Assembly (NCBI GenBank): GCA_044432725.1
Contig: JAWXUL010000005.1
Coordinates: 1 to 64,000, forward strand
Direction of reading: 5' to 3'
DNA: 64,000 bases
Source: JAWXUK01 sp044432725
GTDB taxonomy: Bacteria; Bacillota; Clostridia; Oscillospirales; Oscillospiraceae
Within the stretch, counting starts at the first letter, position 1. Each line of letters starts with the position of its first letter. The notes under the pieces were generated by a model, which did no database searches, had not been told where the DNA came from, and saw only the letters and a list, made by a program, of their open reading frames with translations. This document shows, piece by piece, positions 41,859 through 50,944 of this stretch. The translations under genes were made by a program, and so were the position numbers.

Positions 41859-42347
41859 ATGAGTAAAACTGTATTACCGTCAACTGACGAGATGAGTCAG
41901 GAAGAAATACTTGAAAATGAAGGGAATTTACTTTCTGATTTACTGGAACTTGCCAAACGGAAAGAGAATGAAGCCTTTTTTCGTAATATCGAGATCCGAG
42001 GTGAGGGGGGACAAGTGAAAGCAAGATTTCGTTTGCGTCCCATGAGCTCGGAAGATGTGGAAAGTTGTTTGAAGCAAGCCACAGCCTTGGTGAAAAATCT
42101 AAAGGGAAAGGCAGAAAAGGAAGTGAATCAACGACTGTTTCAGTCGATTTTAATCTATACTGCCACAATTCCAGAGGACCAGAAGGGGCTTTGGGGGAAT
42201 ATTGAATTAAAACGAGCCTTGAATGTTTTGGATAACTTTGACATGGTGGATAAGTTGTTACTGGCTGGGGAGAAGGCTTCGGTGCTGTCTGTCATTGATG
42301 AGATGGGTGGATTTACAGAGGAAGTAGCGGCCACAGCAAAAAACTGA
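41859..42347 (+). CDS. Tail assembly chaperone (XkdN-like), zero-frame product
   Basis: This 162-aa XkdN-type chaperone covers the tape-measure protein during tail assembly. Typical parts are LLELAKRKENEAFFRNIEI, the RFRLRPMSSEDVESC block and ALNVLDNFDMVDKLLLAGE. Its last sense codons are GCA AAA AAC before TGA: the slippery heptamer A-AAA-AAC at 42338-42344. A -1 shift there continues for 58 codons to a stop at 42518-42520, giving a 220-aa fusion product, as in the G/G-T chaperones of lambda and many other tailed phages. Confidence 0.88.
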   Translation: MSKTVLPSTDEMSQEEILENEGNLLSDLLELAKRKENEAFFRNIEIRGEGGQVKARFRLRPMSSEDVESCLKQATALVKNLKGKAEKEVNQRLFQSILIYTATIPEDQKGLWGNIELKRALNVLDNFDMVDKLLLAGEKASVLSVIDEMGGFTEEVAATAKN

Positions 42348-42520
42348 TTCGGGCTGGGGGTGGGACACGGATGATGATGGAAGTCTTGTACCACTTTCCA
42401 GCCATTGGGAGTATTGATGCTTATCTTGCTTTGCCCATGGAGCAGAAGGCTTTGTATCACGAGTTTGTGATGGTGAAGCGAGGGGAAAGAAGCAAGGTTG
42501 GAAGAACTGGGGGGGGATAG
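42338..42520 (+). CDS. Tail chaperone extension made by -1 ribosomal frameshift
   Basis: Starting from the slip site AAAAAAC (42338-42344), the -1 frame reads LIRAGGGTRMMMEVLYHFP and continues through DAYLALPMEQKALYHEFVMV to a stop at 42520. It has no good start of its own, is open with sensible protein sequence and sits exactly between the chaperone and tape-measure genes. This is the expected T-domain that binds the tape measure. Slippage efficiency cannot be judged from sequence. Confidence 0.78.
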   Translation, partial: KKLIRAGGGTRMMMEVLYHFPAIGSIDAYLALPMEQKALYHEFVMVKRGERSKVGRTGGG

Positions 42521-42583
42521 CTCTCCAGTTCTTTTTCTGAAAGAAAATACGGGTACATAGTAAAGAATGATGAATGGGGTGGA

Positions 42584-44563
42584 ATGATGGAAACAACAGT
42601 GATTGAAATTTTGGCACAGGTCAGGGATGAGACGGCAACAGGGACAAACTCTGCATTGAAAAATTTGAGTAAGATTGAGCAAGCTGCTTTGTCATTGCAG
42701 AAGACTTTGGGGAGTTTGGAAAGTGGGATAGAAGTATCAGCGACCCTACAGGATGGTGCCACAGGGGGGCTTTTTGGGATTGCAAATTTGGGAAATTCTT
42801 TGGAGGGGCAAGTTTTTTCCTTTACTTCTAAACTGACTGACCTTGCTACATCTCCATTATTGGGGATTATGGATTTGATGGAAAATCCTTTGGAGCAGAC
42901 TTATGCCATATTTGGGGAAAATCTGCCAGTGGAAGAGGAAGCTGTGGGGGGCTTCTCTTCTTCTTTGGGAAGTGTTTCAGAGGGGCTTAACATGATGGGG
43001 CTGGGGGAGAGTCTCTATTCTTTGAAAGAAGTTTTAGAAGGGATTTCTGGATTATCCAAGGACAGTGCGGGGAATTTATTAGAAAACCCCAGTGTTTCTG
43101 GGAGTGAAAGGAGTATGGAGCCATCTTTTTTTGAAAAGATGGTGGAAAAGGTCTTTGGCAGTTCCAGTGAAAGTTCTTTGCTAGAGAAGATGGCTGAAAG
43201 TATTTCGAGTTTTGGACGTTTTTCTGATCGTAAGGAAAGTGTTTTCGGGAGTGAGACCAATTTACAGCAGTCTGTTTTGGAACAAAGCAGTGATTCTGTG
43301 TGGAGTCAGGGTGGAGAGAGCTCTGCTCTGGAACAGATGGTGGAGAAGGTTTTTGGCAGTTCTAGTGAAAGCAGTTTACTGGGGACGATGGTAGAGCGAC
43401 TTTCGGATTTGGGGAGTTTTTTCAATGAAAAAGAAACTATTTCTGGGGAGGCACAGGGTTCTCTGGTTTCTTATGGCAGTGTTTCTTCTGTTTTACCTAC
43501 TGACTTGGGAAGTGGGGGGAGTTTTGCTAGTCTGAGGGGAGAAACAAGGGATTTTTCTAAGATAGAAGAGATGGAAACAGTTTTGGAAAGTGGGCTGACC
43601 CAAGTGGTTGAGACACTAGAAACGGGTGTTTCTGGATTATTTGGAGAGAGTTTTCCAAGTTCTATGGAGGCATTGTGGGGGGAAGTCAATGAGAAAATCA
43701 CCCTTGGTACACTTTCGGCAAGTGAGAAAATGGGGGAAGGGATTTCCCTCTTTTTTCAAGGGGACTTGACGGAAAAGATGGAAAATCTGTGGTGCAGCAC
43801 GGGAGAGACCATGGCTTCTACCATAAATATGGTGACACCTACCATGGAACAAGGGGTGACAGAGTTTTTTGGAAGGACGGTCCCTTCTTCAGTGGAAAGT
43901 CTTTTCGGTAGTGCATCAGAGACCATGAAAAGCACAAGTTCTTCTGCTAGTTCTGTAATTGGTGGGACGGTTGCTAGCTTTTTTACTTCGGCGACTTCTG
44001 CGATTTCTTCTATGTTTCAAAGTGCCAGTTTTTCTTCTTTGGGCAGTGTAATCAGTGGAAGTAGCAGTGTAGCAAGTAGTGCCACAAGTAGTGTCACAAG
44101 TAGTGCCACAAGTAGTTCCTCAACCATTCAAAATACTATGGTGAGTTCTGTGGTGGAAGGGGCTTTGACCTATTCTCCTTATGCAGAAGGTGGGATTTTG
44201 TCTACCCCTCATCTTGGTTTGGTGGCAGAGGATGGTCCTGAGGCGATTATCCCCTTGGGGGAAAAACGTCGTTCTCGTGGTATTGCTTTATGGGAAGAGG
44301 CTGGGCGACAGCTTGGGGTGGTTGCCCATGGGGAAGGAGCTCTTGCGGGGGGGACTTTTTCTTCTGCTGTCAGTGACAGCAAGGAGCTTGCTGTGCCTGT
44401 GACCATTGGGAATATTTCTTTTGCAGTGACTGTGCCACAGGGAGAAGGAACAGATGTGGTGTCGGCAATTCGTGAGAATATATCTGAATTAACAGAAGAG
44501 ATTGCTTTAGAGCTTGCCCAAAAGGTGAAGCAGAGTTTTTCTAACATGCCGATTTTGGTGTAA
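42584..44563 (+). CDS. Tape measure protein
   Basis: This 659-aa Ser/Gly-rich, low-complexity protein is in the tape-measure position. It carries two copies of a unit with MVEKVFGSSSESSLL about 67 residues apart (near residues 183 and 250) and a Ser/Thr/Ala-rich helix (about 455-515). The C-terminus has the tape-measure hallmark YAEGGILSTPHLGLVAEDGP followed by EAIIPL. If the usual 0.15 nm per residue holds, the tail would be about 100 nm long. It is short for this family and has no peptidase domain. Confidence 0.82.
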   Translation: MMETTVIEILAQVRDETATGTNSALKNLSKIEQAALSLQKTLGSLESGIEVSATLQDGATGGLFGIANLGNSLEGQVFSFTSKLTDLATSPLLGIMDLMENPLEQTYAIFGENLPVEEEAVGGFSSSLGSVSEGLNMMGLGESLYSLKEVLEGISGLSKDSAGNLLENPSVSGSERSMEPSFFEKMVEKVFGSSSESSLLEKMAESISSFGRFSDRKESVFGSETNLQQSVLEQSSDSVWSQGGESSALEQMVEKVFGSSSESSLLGTMVERLSDLGSFFNEKETISGEAQGSLVSYGSVSSVLPTDLGSGGSFASLRGETRDFSKIEEMETVLESGLTQVVETLETGVSGLFGESFPSSMEALWGEVNEKITLGTLSASEKMGEGISLFFQGDLTEKMENLWCSTGETMASTINMVTPTMEQGVTEFFGRTVPSSVESLFGSASETMKSTSSSASSVIGGTVASFFTSATSAISSMFQSASFSSLGSVISGSSSVASSATSSVTSSATSSSSTIQNTMVSSVVEGALTYSPYAEGGILSTPHLGLVAEDGPEAIIPLGEKRRSRGIALWEEAGRQLGVVAHGEGALAGGTFSSAVSDSKELAVPVTIGNISFAVTVPQGEGTDVVSAIRENISELTEEIALELAQKVKQSFSNMPILV

Positions 44564-44580
44564 GGGAAAGGGGTGAATAT

Positions 44581-45276
44581 ATGGATATTTATTTGACAGA
44601 TCTGGAAACAGGGGACAGGTTTCGTTTTCCCATGTTGCCAGAGCGTATTTCTGTTTCCTTGGGGAATGAGTTTGCTTCTTATTCTATTTTAGGGATTGGG
44701 ACAGTGAAGGCACCGTCAGGACAGAGCTTGGATCTGATTTCTTGGGAAGGGATTTTTCCAGGGGAAGGGAGAAAGGATATGCCACTGATTCGGGAGTGGC
44801 AAAATCCACAGGAGGCTTTTCGCTGGATTGAAAATTGTAAAGTGGTTCTGCCCACGGCGAAGAAGCTGAATCTGCTGGTGACAGAGACAGCAATCAATGT
44901 GGATGTGTATTTGGATTCTTTTACCAATACTTATTCTGGTGGCATGGGGGATATTGGCTATCAAATTTCTTTTGTCCAAGGGAAGGATCTCACTGTGACG
45001 GCAACCTCGGTGGGGAGTTCGTCTACGGATTCTGAGACAAAGAGCGATGGAGACAGTGCCAGCACAGAAGATAACCGAACCAATCCTCCTATGGATACTA
45101 CCTATACGGTGGTGAAGGGAGATAGTTTGTGGAAGATTTCTCAAAGTTTTTGGGGAGAGGGTGCACGCTATGGAGAACTGTACCAAGCCAATCAAACCAC
45201 CATTGACAGTGAAAATGCCAAGTATGGAAACAGTAAATATACCATTTATCCTGGGCAAGTCTTTACCATTCCTTAA
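44581..45276 (+). CDS. LysM-domain tail protein (XkdP-like)
   Basis: This 231-aa protein has an N-terminal XkdP-type domain (about 1-135: FRFPMLPERISVSLGN, SWEGIFPGEGR), an acidic Ser-rich linker (about 140-165) and a C-terminal LysM domain (YTVVKGDSLWKISQSFWG, about 175-230). In PBSX-like tails it sits between the tape measure and baseplate hub proteins and may contact peptidoglycan. Confidence 0.9.
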   Translation: MDIYLTDLETGDRFRFPMLPERISVSLGNEFASYSILGIGTVKAPSGQSLDLISWEGIFPGEGRKDMPLIREWQNPQEAFRWIENCKVVLPTAKKLNLLVTETAINVDVYLDSFTNTYSGGMGDIGYQISFVQGKDLTVTATSVGSSSTDSETKSDGDSASTEDNRTNPPMDTTYTVVKGDSLWKISQSFWGEGARYGELYQANQTTIDSENAKYGNSKYTIYPGQVFTIP

Positions 45277-45311
45277 GGGAATGGAAGAAAAAATGAAAGG
45301 TGTGAGGATCA

Positions 45312-46307
45312 ATGGAAGTAAATATTGGGAAAATGACCTATGCTTTGGAGCTTTTAACAGAGACAGGGCTAGTCTATGACTTATCACCTGCTGTGATTTC
45401 TATGGAGTGGGAGGAGAGTGCTGGGGAGTTGTCTCAGCGTGGGACATTTATGCTGGCAAACTCTGCTTTGGGAGATACTTGGCTTCATGCTGTGGCGAAA
45501 ATTGGCTGTATTATTTTGGTGTATAGCGATTGGGGCGAGGGAAAAACCTTGGTATATCAAGGGAAGATCTGGGAATGGAGCTATTCTTCTGGGGGGAACA
45601 AGGAAATTGTCCTGATCACTTATGACTATGGAAAGTTTTTGTTACAGTCTTCGGAATCTTATTATTTTTCCTCTGGCATGGGTACCAAAGACATGATTGA
45701 CCGGATTGCAGGAGATTGGGGCGTTTCAGTGAATTATCAATGGGGGCAGACCATGACTCATGAGAAAAAGGTTTTTCAGGGGCATAAAATTGGGGACATC
45801 ATTCTTTCTTTGGTGGAAGAGGTATCAGCCCACTGTGAGGAAACAGCAGTTTGTCTTTGGAAAGAGGAAGCACTGAGTATTTTGCCACAAGGGCATAATG
45901 ATTTTGTCTTTGAGCTTGATTTTTATCGTGTGATTTCTACAAGAGACAAAATTTCTGTGAATGATATGGTGACACAGGTACAGGTTGTGGGGACAGCAGA
46001 AGATGAGGGGCGAACTTTGGTGGAAGCTGTGGTAGAAGGGAATCAGGATTTTGCTTTGTTACAAACAACTCTGTTGCGAGACAGTGATAAATCTTTGGAA
46101 GATGCCATTGCAGAGGCAAAAACATATTTGTCAGAGCATGGTAGTCCCCAGGAAGAGATTGTGGTGGTCGCTGTGGATTTGCCTTTTTTGAGAAAGGGAG
46201 AGAAAGTGAAGATTTGTGCGGGGAATTTGATTGGTGAATTTTATGTTTTAGGTGTTTGCCATCATGGAACTGTAAAGCAAATGTCCTTGACATTAGAGAG
46301 GTGTTGA
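45312..46307 (+). CDS. Baseplate hub protein (XkdQ/gpD-like)
   Basis: This 331-aa protein resembles the XkdQ family, related to the gp27/gpD hub: DLSPAVISMEWEESAGELSQ near the start, LVYQGKIWEWSYSS, HEKKVFQGHKIGDIILSLVEE in the middle and EKVKICAGNLIGEFYVLGV near the end. It forms the central ring of the baseplate on which the spike sits. Confidence 0.88.
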   Translation: MEVNIGKMTYALELLTETGLVYDLSPAVISMEWEESAGELSQRGTFMLANSALGDTWLHAVAKIGCIILVYSDWGEGKTLVYQGKIWEWSYSSGGNKEIVLITYDYGKFLLQSSESYYFSSGMGTKDMIDRIAGDWGVSVNYQWGQTMTHEKKVFQGHKIGDIILSLVEEVSAHCEETAVCLWKEEALSILPQGHNDFVFELDFYRVISTRDKISVNDMVTQVQVVGTAEDEGRTLVEAVVEGNQDFALLQTTLLRDSDKSLEDAIAEAKTYLSEHGSPQEEIVVVAVDLPFLRKGEKVKICAGNLIGEFYVLGVCHHGTVKQMSLTLERC

Positions 46308-46311
46308 TGGA

Positions 46312-46764
46312 ATGAATGGAGGACAAGGAAGCAATGCACTAGCCAGAGCGTTTCAGCAACGCATAGGGGAGCAAAAAATGGCGATGGCTTTTGATTATGG
46401 GGAGATACAGGAGAATTATTCTTTATTATTGAATCGTTTTCCCCATTGTATTCCCAAGGAAGATTATATGGTTTGTCGCTCTGTCACTTGGGGGGGAGTG
46501 GATGATATTTTATATCACACCCAAGTAGAAGGGGAAGAGAATTCTGGGGCACATAGTCATACAGAGGGACTTCATGGTGGACATGAAGGTGGAGATGGTG
46601 GACATAGCCATGAAAAGAACTTGGGGGAAGAACATCTCCACGATATGTTGATTGGCGAAAAAATGAGATGGTTACAGCCCAAGGATCGGGTATTAGTGGC
46701 AAGAGTAGGAGATGATTTTTGTGTCATTGATTTGATTTTTCCAGCCACAGTGATAGGGGGATAA
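46312..46764 (+). CDS. Baseplate/spike protein with His-rich insert (DUF2577-like)
   Basis: This 150-aa protein in the XkdR/DUF2577 position has a helical N-terminus, a barrel-like core ending in RVLVARVGDDFCVIDLI, and between them a 30-residue insert (about 82-112) with eight histidines in HxH pairs (GAHSHTE, GGHSHEK, EHLHDM). Metal binding by HxH at a spike tip is known for gpV-type proteins. A similar role is inferred here, although the insert lies inside the chain and not at the end. Confidence 0.7.
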   Translation: MNGGQGSNALARAFQQRIGEQKMAMAFDYGEIQENYSLLLNRFPHCIPKEDYMVCRSVTWGGVDDILYHTQVEGEENSGAHSHTEGLHGGHEGGDGGHSHEKNLGEEHLHDMLIGEKMRWLQPKDRVLVARVGDDFCVIDLIFPATVIGG

Positions 46765-46767
46765 TTT

Positions 46768-47211
46768 ATGGGAAATTTATTTTCTGTTTTTGATCTGCCA
46801 AGTTCTTTGGCAGAAGAGGAGAAAAGCACAGAGCGCTATCGGCCGAGTTATGCCTTTGACATGAGTGCAGGAGAATTTGTGTTGGATGGTGGGGGGAAGA
46901 TGCAGTATGCTTCGGGCTATGATGCCTGGGTGCTGTGGTGCGTGAAAACCATCAAAACCCAGCGCTGGGCGCATCTGGCATACCGATGGAATATCGGAAC
47001 AGAGTTGGCGGAAGCCTTTGCTTTGGAGGATAGGGCGGCACAGGAGAGTTTTTTAGAGCGAACAGTGACAGAGGCACTTTTGGCAGATCCCAAGGGGCGC
47101 ACTGTGAGGGTGTATGATTTTGAATTTCTGTGGGAGGGGGATTCTCTTTCTTTGACCTGTACGATTTTCGGACAAAAGGGAGATACTGCCTCGGTAACAG
47201 TGAAAGTGTAA
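46768..47211 (+). CDS. Baseplate wedge protein (XkdS/DUF2634)
   Basis: This 147-aa protein has the DUF2634 (gp25-like) pattern: YAFDMSAGEFVLDGGGKMQY, then AWVLWCVKTIKTQRWAHLAY, the conserved Trp/Arg-rich block, and a C-terminal EFLWEGDSLSLTCTIFG. It links the sheath to the baseplate wedges. It lies 4 bp after the previous gene. Confidence 0.88.
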   Translation: MGNLFSVFDLPSSLAEEEKSTERYRPSYAFDMSAGEFVLDGGGKMQYASGYDAWVLWCVKTIKTQRWAHLAYRWNIGTELAEAFALEDRAAQESFLERTVTEALLADPKGRTVRVYDFEFLWEGDSLSLTCTIFGQKGDTASVTVKV

Positions 47212-47230
47212 TAAAAAAGGAAGTGAAAAA

Positions 47231-48460
47231 ATGAGCACAAGTTATGAAAGTCCTGAGTTTCTTTCGGGCAATTCTGTGGATGAGATACATCAGCGTATGC
47301 TGGACAATCTACCATCTGATTTAGAGAAGACGGAAAACAGTATACCATGGGACTTTACCCGTCCTGTTGCCACAGAGAAGGCAGAATTTGTGGAGTTTCA
47401 TTTAAATGAGACCATTAAATTGATTTTTCCTCTTTGGGCTTATGGGCAGTGGCTTGATTATCACGGGGAAGTGCGCAATGTTTCAAGGAGAGACGCAAAT
47501 CCTTCTTCGGGCTATGTCACAGTAACAGGAACAGCAGGGACAGAGATTCCCACAGGCTTTCAATTTGCAACGGCTGCCAATGTAGCCACGGTTTCTTCTT
47601 CTGTTGTATTTTTTGTGGTAGAAGGTGGGACTTTGCAAGGGGAAGAAGATGAAAACGGCAAAGTTTCTTGTGAATTTTTTGTGGAAGCAGTGACTGGTGG
47701 GGTGGCTGGAAATGTGGCTGCGGATACAATTAAACTGATGGTAACACCCATATCTGAGGTAAGCTATGTGACAAATCAGCTAGGGATTTCTGGCGGGACA
47801 GAGATTGAGGATGACGAGTCTTTTCGAGAGAGAATTATGGATGCCATACGTGGTGGCATCAGCTATACTGGTTGCAATGGGGATTATCTTCGTTGGGCGA
47901 AAGAGGTTTCTGGGGTGGGGTATGTGATTGTGAATCCAGAGTGGGCTGATCCTGAGATGCCAGAAAAGTTTCATTATACAGATCATTATGGGGTCATGCG
48001 ATGCGCAGGGACTGTGCGCTTGATTATCATGGATGAGAATGGAAGTCCAGCCAATGAGCAGATATTAGAAGAAGTGTATCAGCACATTATGGGAGCGGAT
48101 GAATTGGACATCAATCGACTGGCTCCTGTGGGGGCAAAGTTGACAGTGGTTGCCCCTGACTCCTGTTATTTGGATATTTCAGCGCAATTAGTGATAGAAG
48201 AAGACCAAGAGATTGTGTTTGCCAGAATCAGAGAAAATTTGAATGATTATTGGTTAGAAGTTGCATTGGAGGCACAAAGTGCAGAATCTAGCAGTAGTTA
48301 TGTTTATTGGGTTCAGGTGGGGGCTGTGATCGCAAAAACCAAAGGCGTAGTAGAGTATAACGACTTGAAGTTGAATGGCGGCACTGGGAATCTTTTGGTG
48401 ACACAGGCAGAGTTTCCAACCACTGGGACATTGGATCTGGAGGTGGTGCGCATTGTTTGA
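47231..48460 (+). CDS. Baseplate J-like protein (XkdT)
   Basis: This 409-aa baseplate wedge protein has the gpJ/XkdT pattern: TEKAEFVEFHLNETIKLIFP, AYGQWLDYHGEVRNVSRRDA, a central SGGTEIEDDESFRERIMDAI and the following CNGDYLRWAKEVSGVGYVIV. The complete length and intact motifs indicate a working wedge. AAGGAAGTG precedes the ATG, and the end overlaps the next gene by 8 bp. Confidence 0.93.
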   Translation: MSTSYESPEFLSGNSVDEIHQRMLDNLPSDLEKTENSIPWDFTRPVATEKAEFVEFHLNETIKLIFPLWAYGQWLDYHGEVRNVSRRDANPSSGYVTVTGTAGTEIPTGFQFATAANVATVSSSVVFFVVEGGTLQGEEDENGKVSCEFFVEAVTGGVAGNVAADTIKLMVTPISEVSYVTNQLGISGGTEIEDDESFRERIMDAIRGGISYTGCNGDYLRWAKEVSGVGYVIVNPEWADPEMPEKFHYTDHYGVMRCAGTVRLIIMDENGSPANEQILEEVYQHIMGADELDINRLAPVGAKLTVVAPDSCYLDISAQLVIEEDQEIVFARIRENLNDYWLEVALEAQSAESSSSYVYWVQVGAVIAKTKGVVEYNDLKLNGGTGNLLVTQAEFPTTGTLDLEVVRIV

Positions 48461-49067
48461 TAGGGCATACGTAAGTTCACCTTCTGGGCAACGCATGATG
48501 GAAATGGTGACATCTGGATTTTATGACCAGTCAAGGATTGGGCAAAGTCTGTTTCAAGTGATGGGAGCAGAGTTAGATGAGATAGAAGCGTGGACCACGG
48601 ATTTATATTTGGAGTTATTTCCTCAGACTTGTACCTGGTCTGTGGGGTGGTGGGAAGAATTATATGGGATTGCAAGGGACGAGTCATTGAGTTTGGAGCT
48701 TCGGCGACAGCAAATCATGGCGAAAGTGTTGTACCGAGCGCCAATCAATCCTGAGACCATACGGCGAGGGGTGGCGGCATTGACGGGATGTGAGGATGTG
48801 ACACTGGAGGATTTTGTTGCTCCCTACACGTTTTCTGTGACGGTAAAGCATCAAGAACCTTTGGAGAACATGACGGAGGTTTGGGAGTATATCTACAATA
48901 TTAAGCCTTCTCATCTTAGTTTTTATCTGTTTTTTTGTTATGAAACACCCATTTATCATGAACTATATCCAGCGCTATATCAGGCACAAGTGGTGACAAA
49001 GGTGATTCCAGAGATTGTGGAAATAGTGGGAACAGATGTTGCCGAGGGAAAGGGGGAAGCAGAGTGA
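48453..49067 (+). CDS. Tail protein I-like wedge protein (XkdU/DUF2313)
   Basis: This 204-aa protein after XkdT matches the DUF2313 group: FQVMGAELDEIEAWTTDLYLELFPQT, then WWEELYGIARDESLSLELRRQQI and RAPINPETIRRGVAALTGCEDV. It is part of the baseplate that carries the fibre or receptor-binding protein. The start is TTG at 48453, inside the end of xkdT. The stop overlaps the GTG of the next gene. Confidence 0.88.
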   Translation: MFDRAYVSSPSGQRMMEMVTSGFYDQSRIGQSLFQVMGAELDEIEAWTTDLYLELFPQTCTWSVGWWEELYGIARDESLSLELRRQQIMAKVLYRAPINPETIRRGVAALTGCEDVTLEDFVAPYTFSVTVKHQEPLENMTEVWEYIYNIKPSHLSFYLFFCYETPIYHELYPALYQAQVVTKVIPEIVEIVGTDVAEGKGEAE

Positions 49068-49375
49068 AGGAACAAGAATATATCATCGAAAATCAACAGG
49101 TGCAACTTGTGATCAATGAAATGATCGAGGAGGAAGCAGTCAGCACTTTGTTGAAGTTGTATTTTTTGGTGAAGGCAAGTGATATCCTTGATTTGGACGA
49201 GTTTATTGAGGCTTATCTAAAAGAATCAGGGATTTTAGCAAAGTTAGAGGCATTGGAAAATGGAGAAAGTGGCACTTTGTCAGACAATCCAAACGAAATG
49301 GATTTCAAAACTTTAAGTAATATTGACATGATTCGAGGTAATTATGATGAAAATAATCAACAATTTTATTGTTAG
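49064..49375 (+). CDS. Hypothetical phage protein
   Basis: This 103-aa acidic helical protein has a GTG start that overlaps the xkdU stop by 4 bp. Residues 1-45 form amphipathic helices (MIEEEAVSTLLKLYFLVKAS) and the C-terminus is Asn/Asp-rich. Family not recognised. Position between XkdU and the fibre-like protein suggests a linker or a small tail component. Confidence 0.6.
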   Translation: MKEQEYIIENQQVQLVINEMIEEEAVSTLLKLYFLVKASDILDLDEFIEAYLKESGILAKLEALENGESGTLSDNPNEMDFKTLSNIDMIRGNYDENNQQFYC

Positions 49376-49387
49376 GGGGTGGTGTAT

Positions 49388-50944
49388 ATGAGTAAAGCAA
49401 TCGGCGAACTGAATGTGGGGGATATTGTACTCATAGAAGAAAATGGGCAAAATGTAAACTATATTATTATTCACCAAGGCAATCCCTCCATTTATTACTA
49501 TAACAGTGCTTGTGATGGTACCTGGGTACTACGAGAGGACATTGCAACATTGATGTCTTGGGGAGATAAAGAGAGGATGGTCTTATCTTATGCTGCCAGT
49601 GAAGTCCATAGTTATTTAAACAGCAGTTTTTTGGTAAGATTTAGTAGTACGATTCAAAATGCAATCAAAACGGTGAAAATACCTTATTATCCAGTACTTA
49701 CTTACAATTCTCTTACTTCATATGTTGGGGATAATGGTTTGTCCTGTAAAGCATTTAGTTTATCTATTAATGAACTTGGCGACGCTGCTCATCGAGAAGG
49801 AAGCCAACTTACTATCTTTGCAAATGGAACGATAACAAGAAACTATGAAGCTAATTATCAGGGGGAGAAAACAGATTGGGCCACACGAAGCCAAGACCCC
49901 TATAACAACTGGGAAGATCAAACGCTGATTTATAAAAATAAAGGAACAAAAGCAGCACCAAACACAGTGATTGGGGTTCGTCCTGCATTTATCTTGTCAA
50001 GCTCTCTTGTATTGCCCACCAATGGCACGTTAAATCCTTCCTCTCCCCCCACTAAGCCAAGCTTTTTAGAAGTTCCTTCCACCATAAAAAGTAGTGAGAC
50101 TTTTGGCATATCTTGGGGAATCGCAACGGACGACGATGACGATTTAGAAGGGTATATTTTAGAGCGCTCTGTGGACGGAGGTACGTGGGTGCAAGTTTAC
50201 AAGGGTTCTTTACTCAATGCATCTGATTCTGTGGCTTCGGGTACGTTAACGGTGCAGTATCGTGTCTGTGCTTATGACAGCACTGGAGAGACCTCGGATT
50301 ATTTGACAGGTAGTTTGGTATCAGTAATCAACAACACCCCACCTAAAATTTCGGGAAGTGATGAGAATCTGGGACAATTCACCACTGCATTGACTAAGAC
50401 TTACACCGTCACAGATGATGAAGGTGGTGTGGTCGCAGTTTCTGAAAAAATAGATGGAGTGCTTTTGAAGTCCTTTTCTGCGTCTTTAGGAGGGACAAAC
50501 ACCATTTCATTTTCACAAGCTGATTGGGCAAAAGTGGGGAATGGGAATCATGTGTTGACCATTACAGCAACAGATTCTGGGGGAGAGTCAGTGACACGAA
50601 CTTACTCTTTTAGCAAGATGGAAACAGAGATTCATCTACAATATCTCACGCCTTATGAGACCGAGAGACCTGCCATGATGGGAATTTTGACTGTGAAAAA
50701 AAGTATTGCAAATGGAGCCACTTTTTCAGCAGAAGTTTGCAACAATGGTTTTGATGCAAGCCCTATTTGGGAGGATGTGACAGCAAATGTGAATGCAGGT
50801 GGACGTTTTTACTTAAATAATACCACAAAAACTGCCAGTAAATGGGGATATAATGTGAGAATTAAGGTAGAACGTGGGACAGCTGCGGGAGATTGTTCCA
50901 TTTCTAGTGTCGGTGGATATTTCAGAGAACAGGAGGTATCCTGA
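49388..50944 (+). CDS. DUF6273/FN3 fibre-like protein, likely receptor binding
   Basis: This 518-aa protein has an N-terminal DUF6273-like domain (about 1-205; WVLREDIATLMSWGDKERM, SEVHSYLNSSFLVRF, and NTVIGVRPAFILSS near its end), common in secreted and phage proteins of Clostridia. Two fibronectin-III-like domains follow (about 215-310 and 315-405), then a beta-rich C-terminal domain (about 410-515). It is the only fibre-sized gene after the baseplate, so target recognition is inferred. The ATG at 49388 is preferred since AGGGGGTGG lies just upstream. Confidence 0.72.
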   Translation: MSKAIGELNVGDIVLIEENGQNVNYIIIHQGNPSIYYYNSACDGTWVLREDIATLMSWGDKERMVLSYAASEVHSYLNSSFLVRFSSTIQNAIKTVKIPYYPVLTYNSLTSYVGDNGLSCKAFSLSINELGDAAHREGSQLTIFANGTITRNYEANYQGEKTDWATRSQDPYNNWEDQTLIYKNKGTKAAPNTVIGVRPAFILSSSLVLPTNGTLNPSSPPTKPSFLEVPSTIKSSETFGISWGIATDDDDDLEGYILERSVDGGTWVQVYKGSLLNASDSVASGTLTVQYRVCAYDSTGETSDYLTGSLVSVINNTPPKISGSDENLGQFTTALTKTYTVTDDEGGVVAVSEKIDGVLLKSFSASLGGTNTISFSQADWAKVGNGNHVLTITATDSGGESVTRTYSFSKMETEIHLQYLTPYETERPAMMGILTVKKSIANGATFSAEVCNNGFDASPIWEDVTANVNAGGRFYLNNTTKTASKWGYNVRIKVERGTAAGDCSISSVGGYFREQEVS

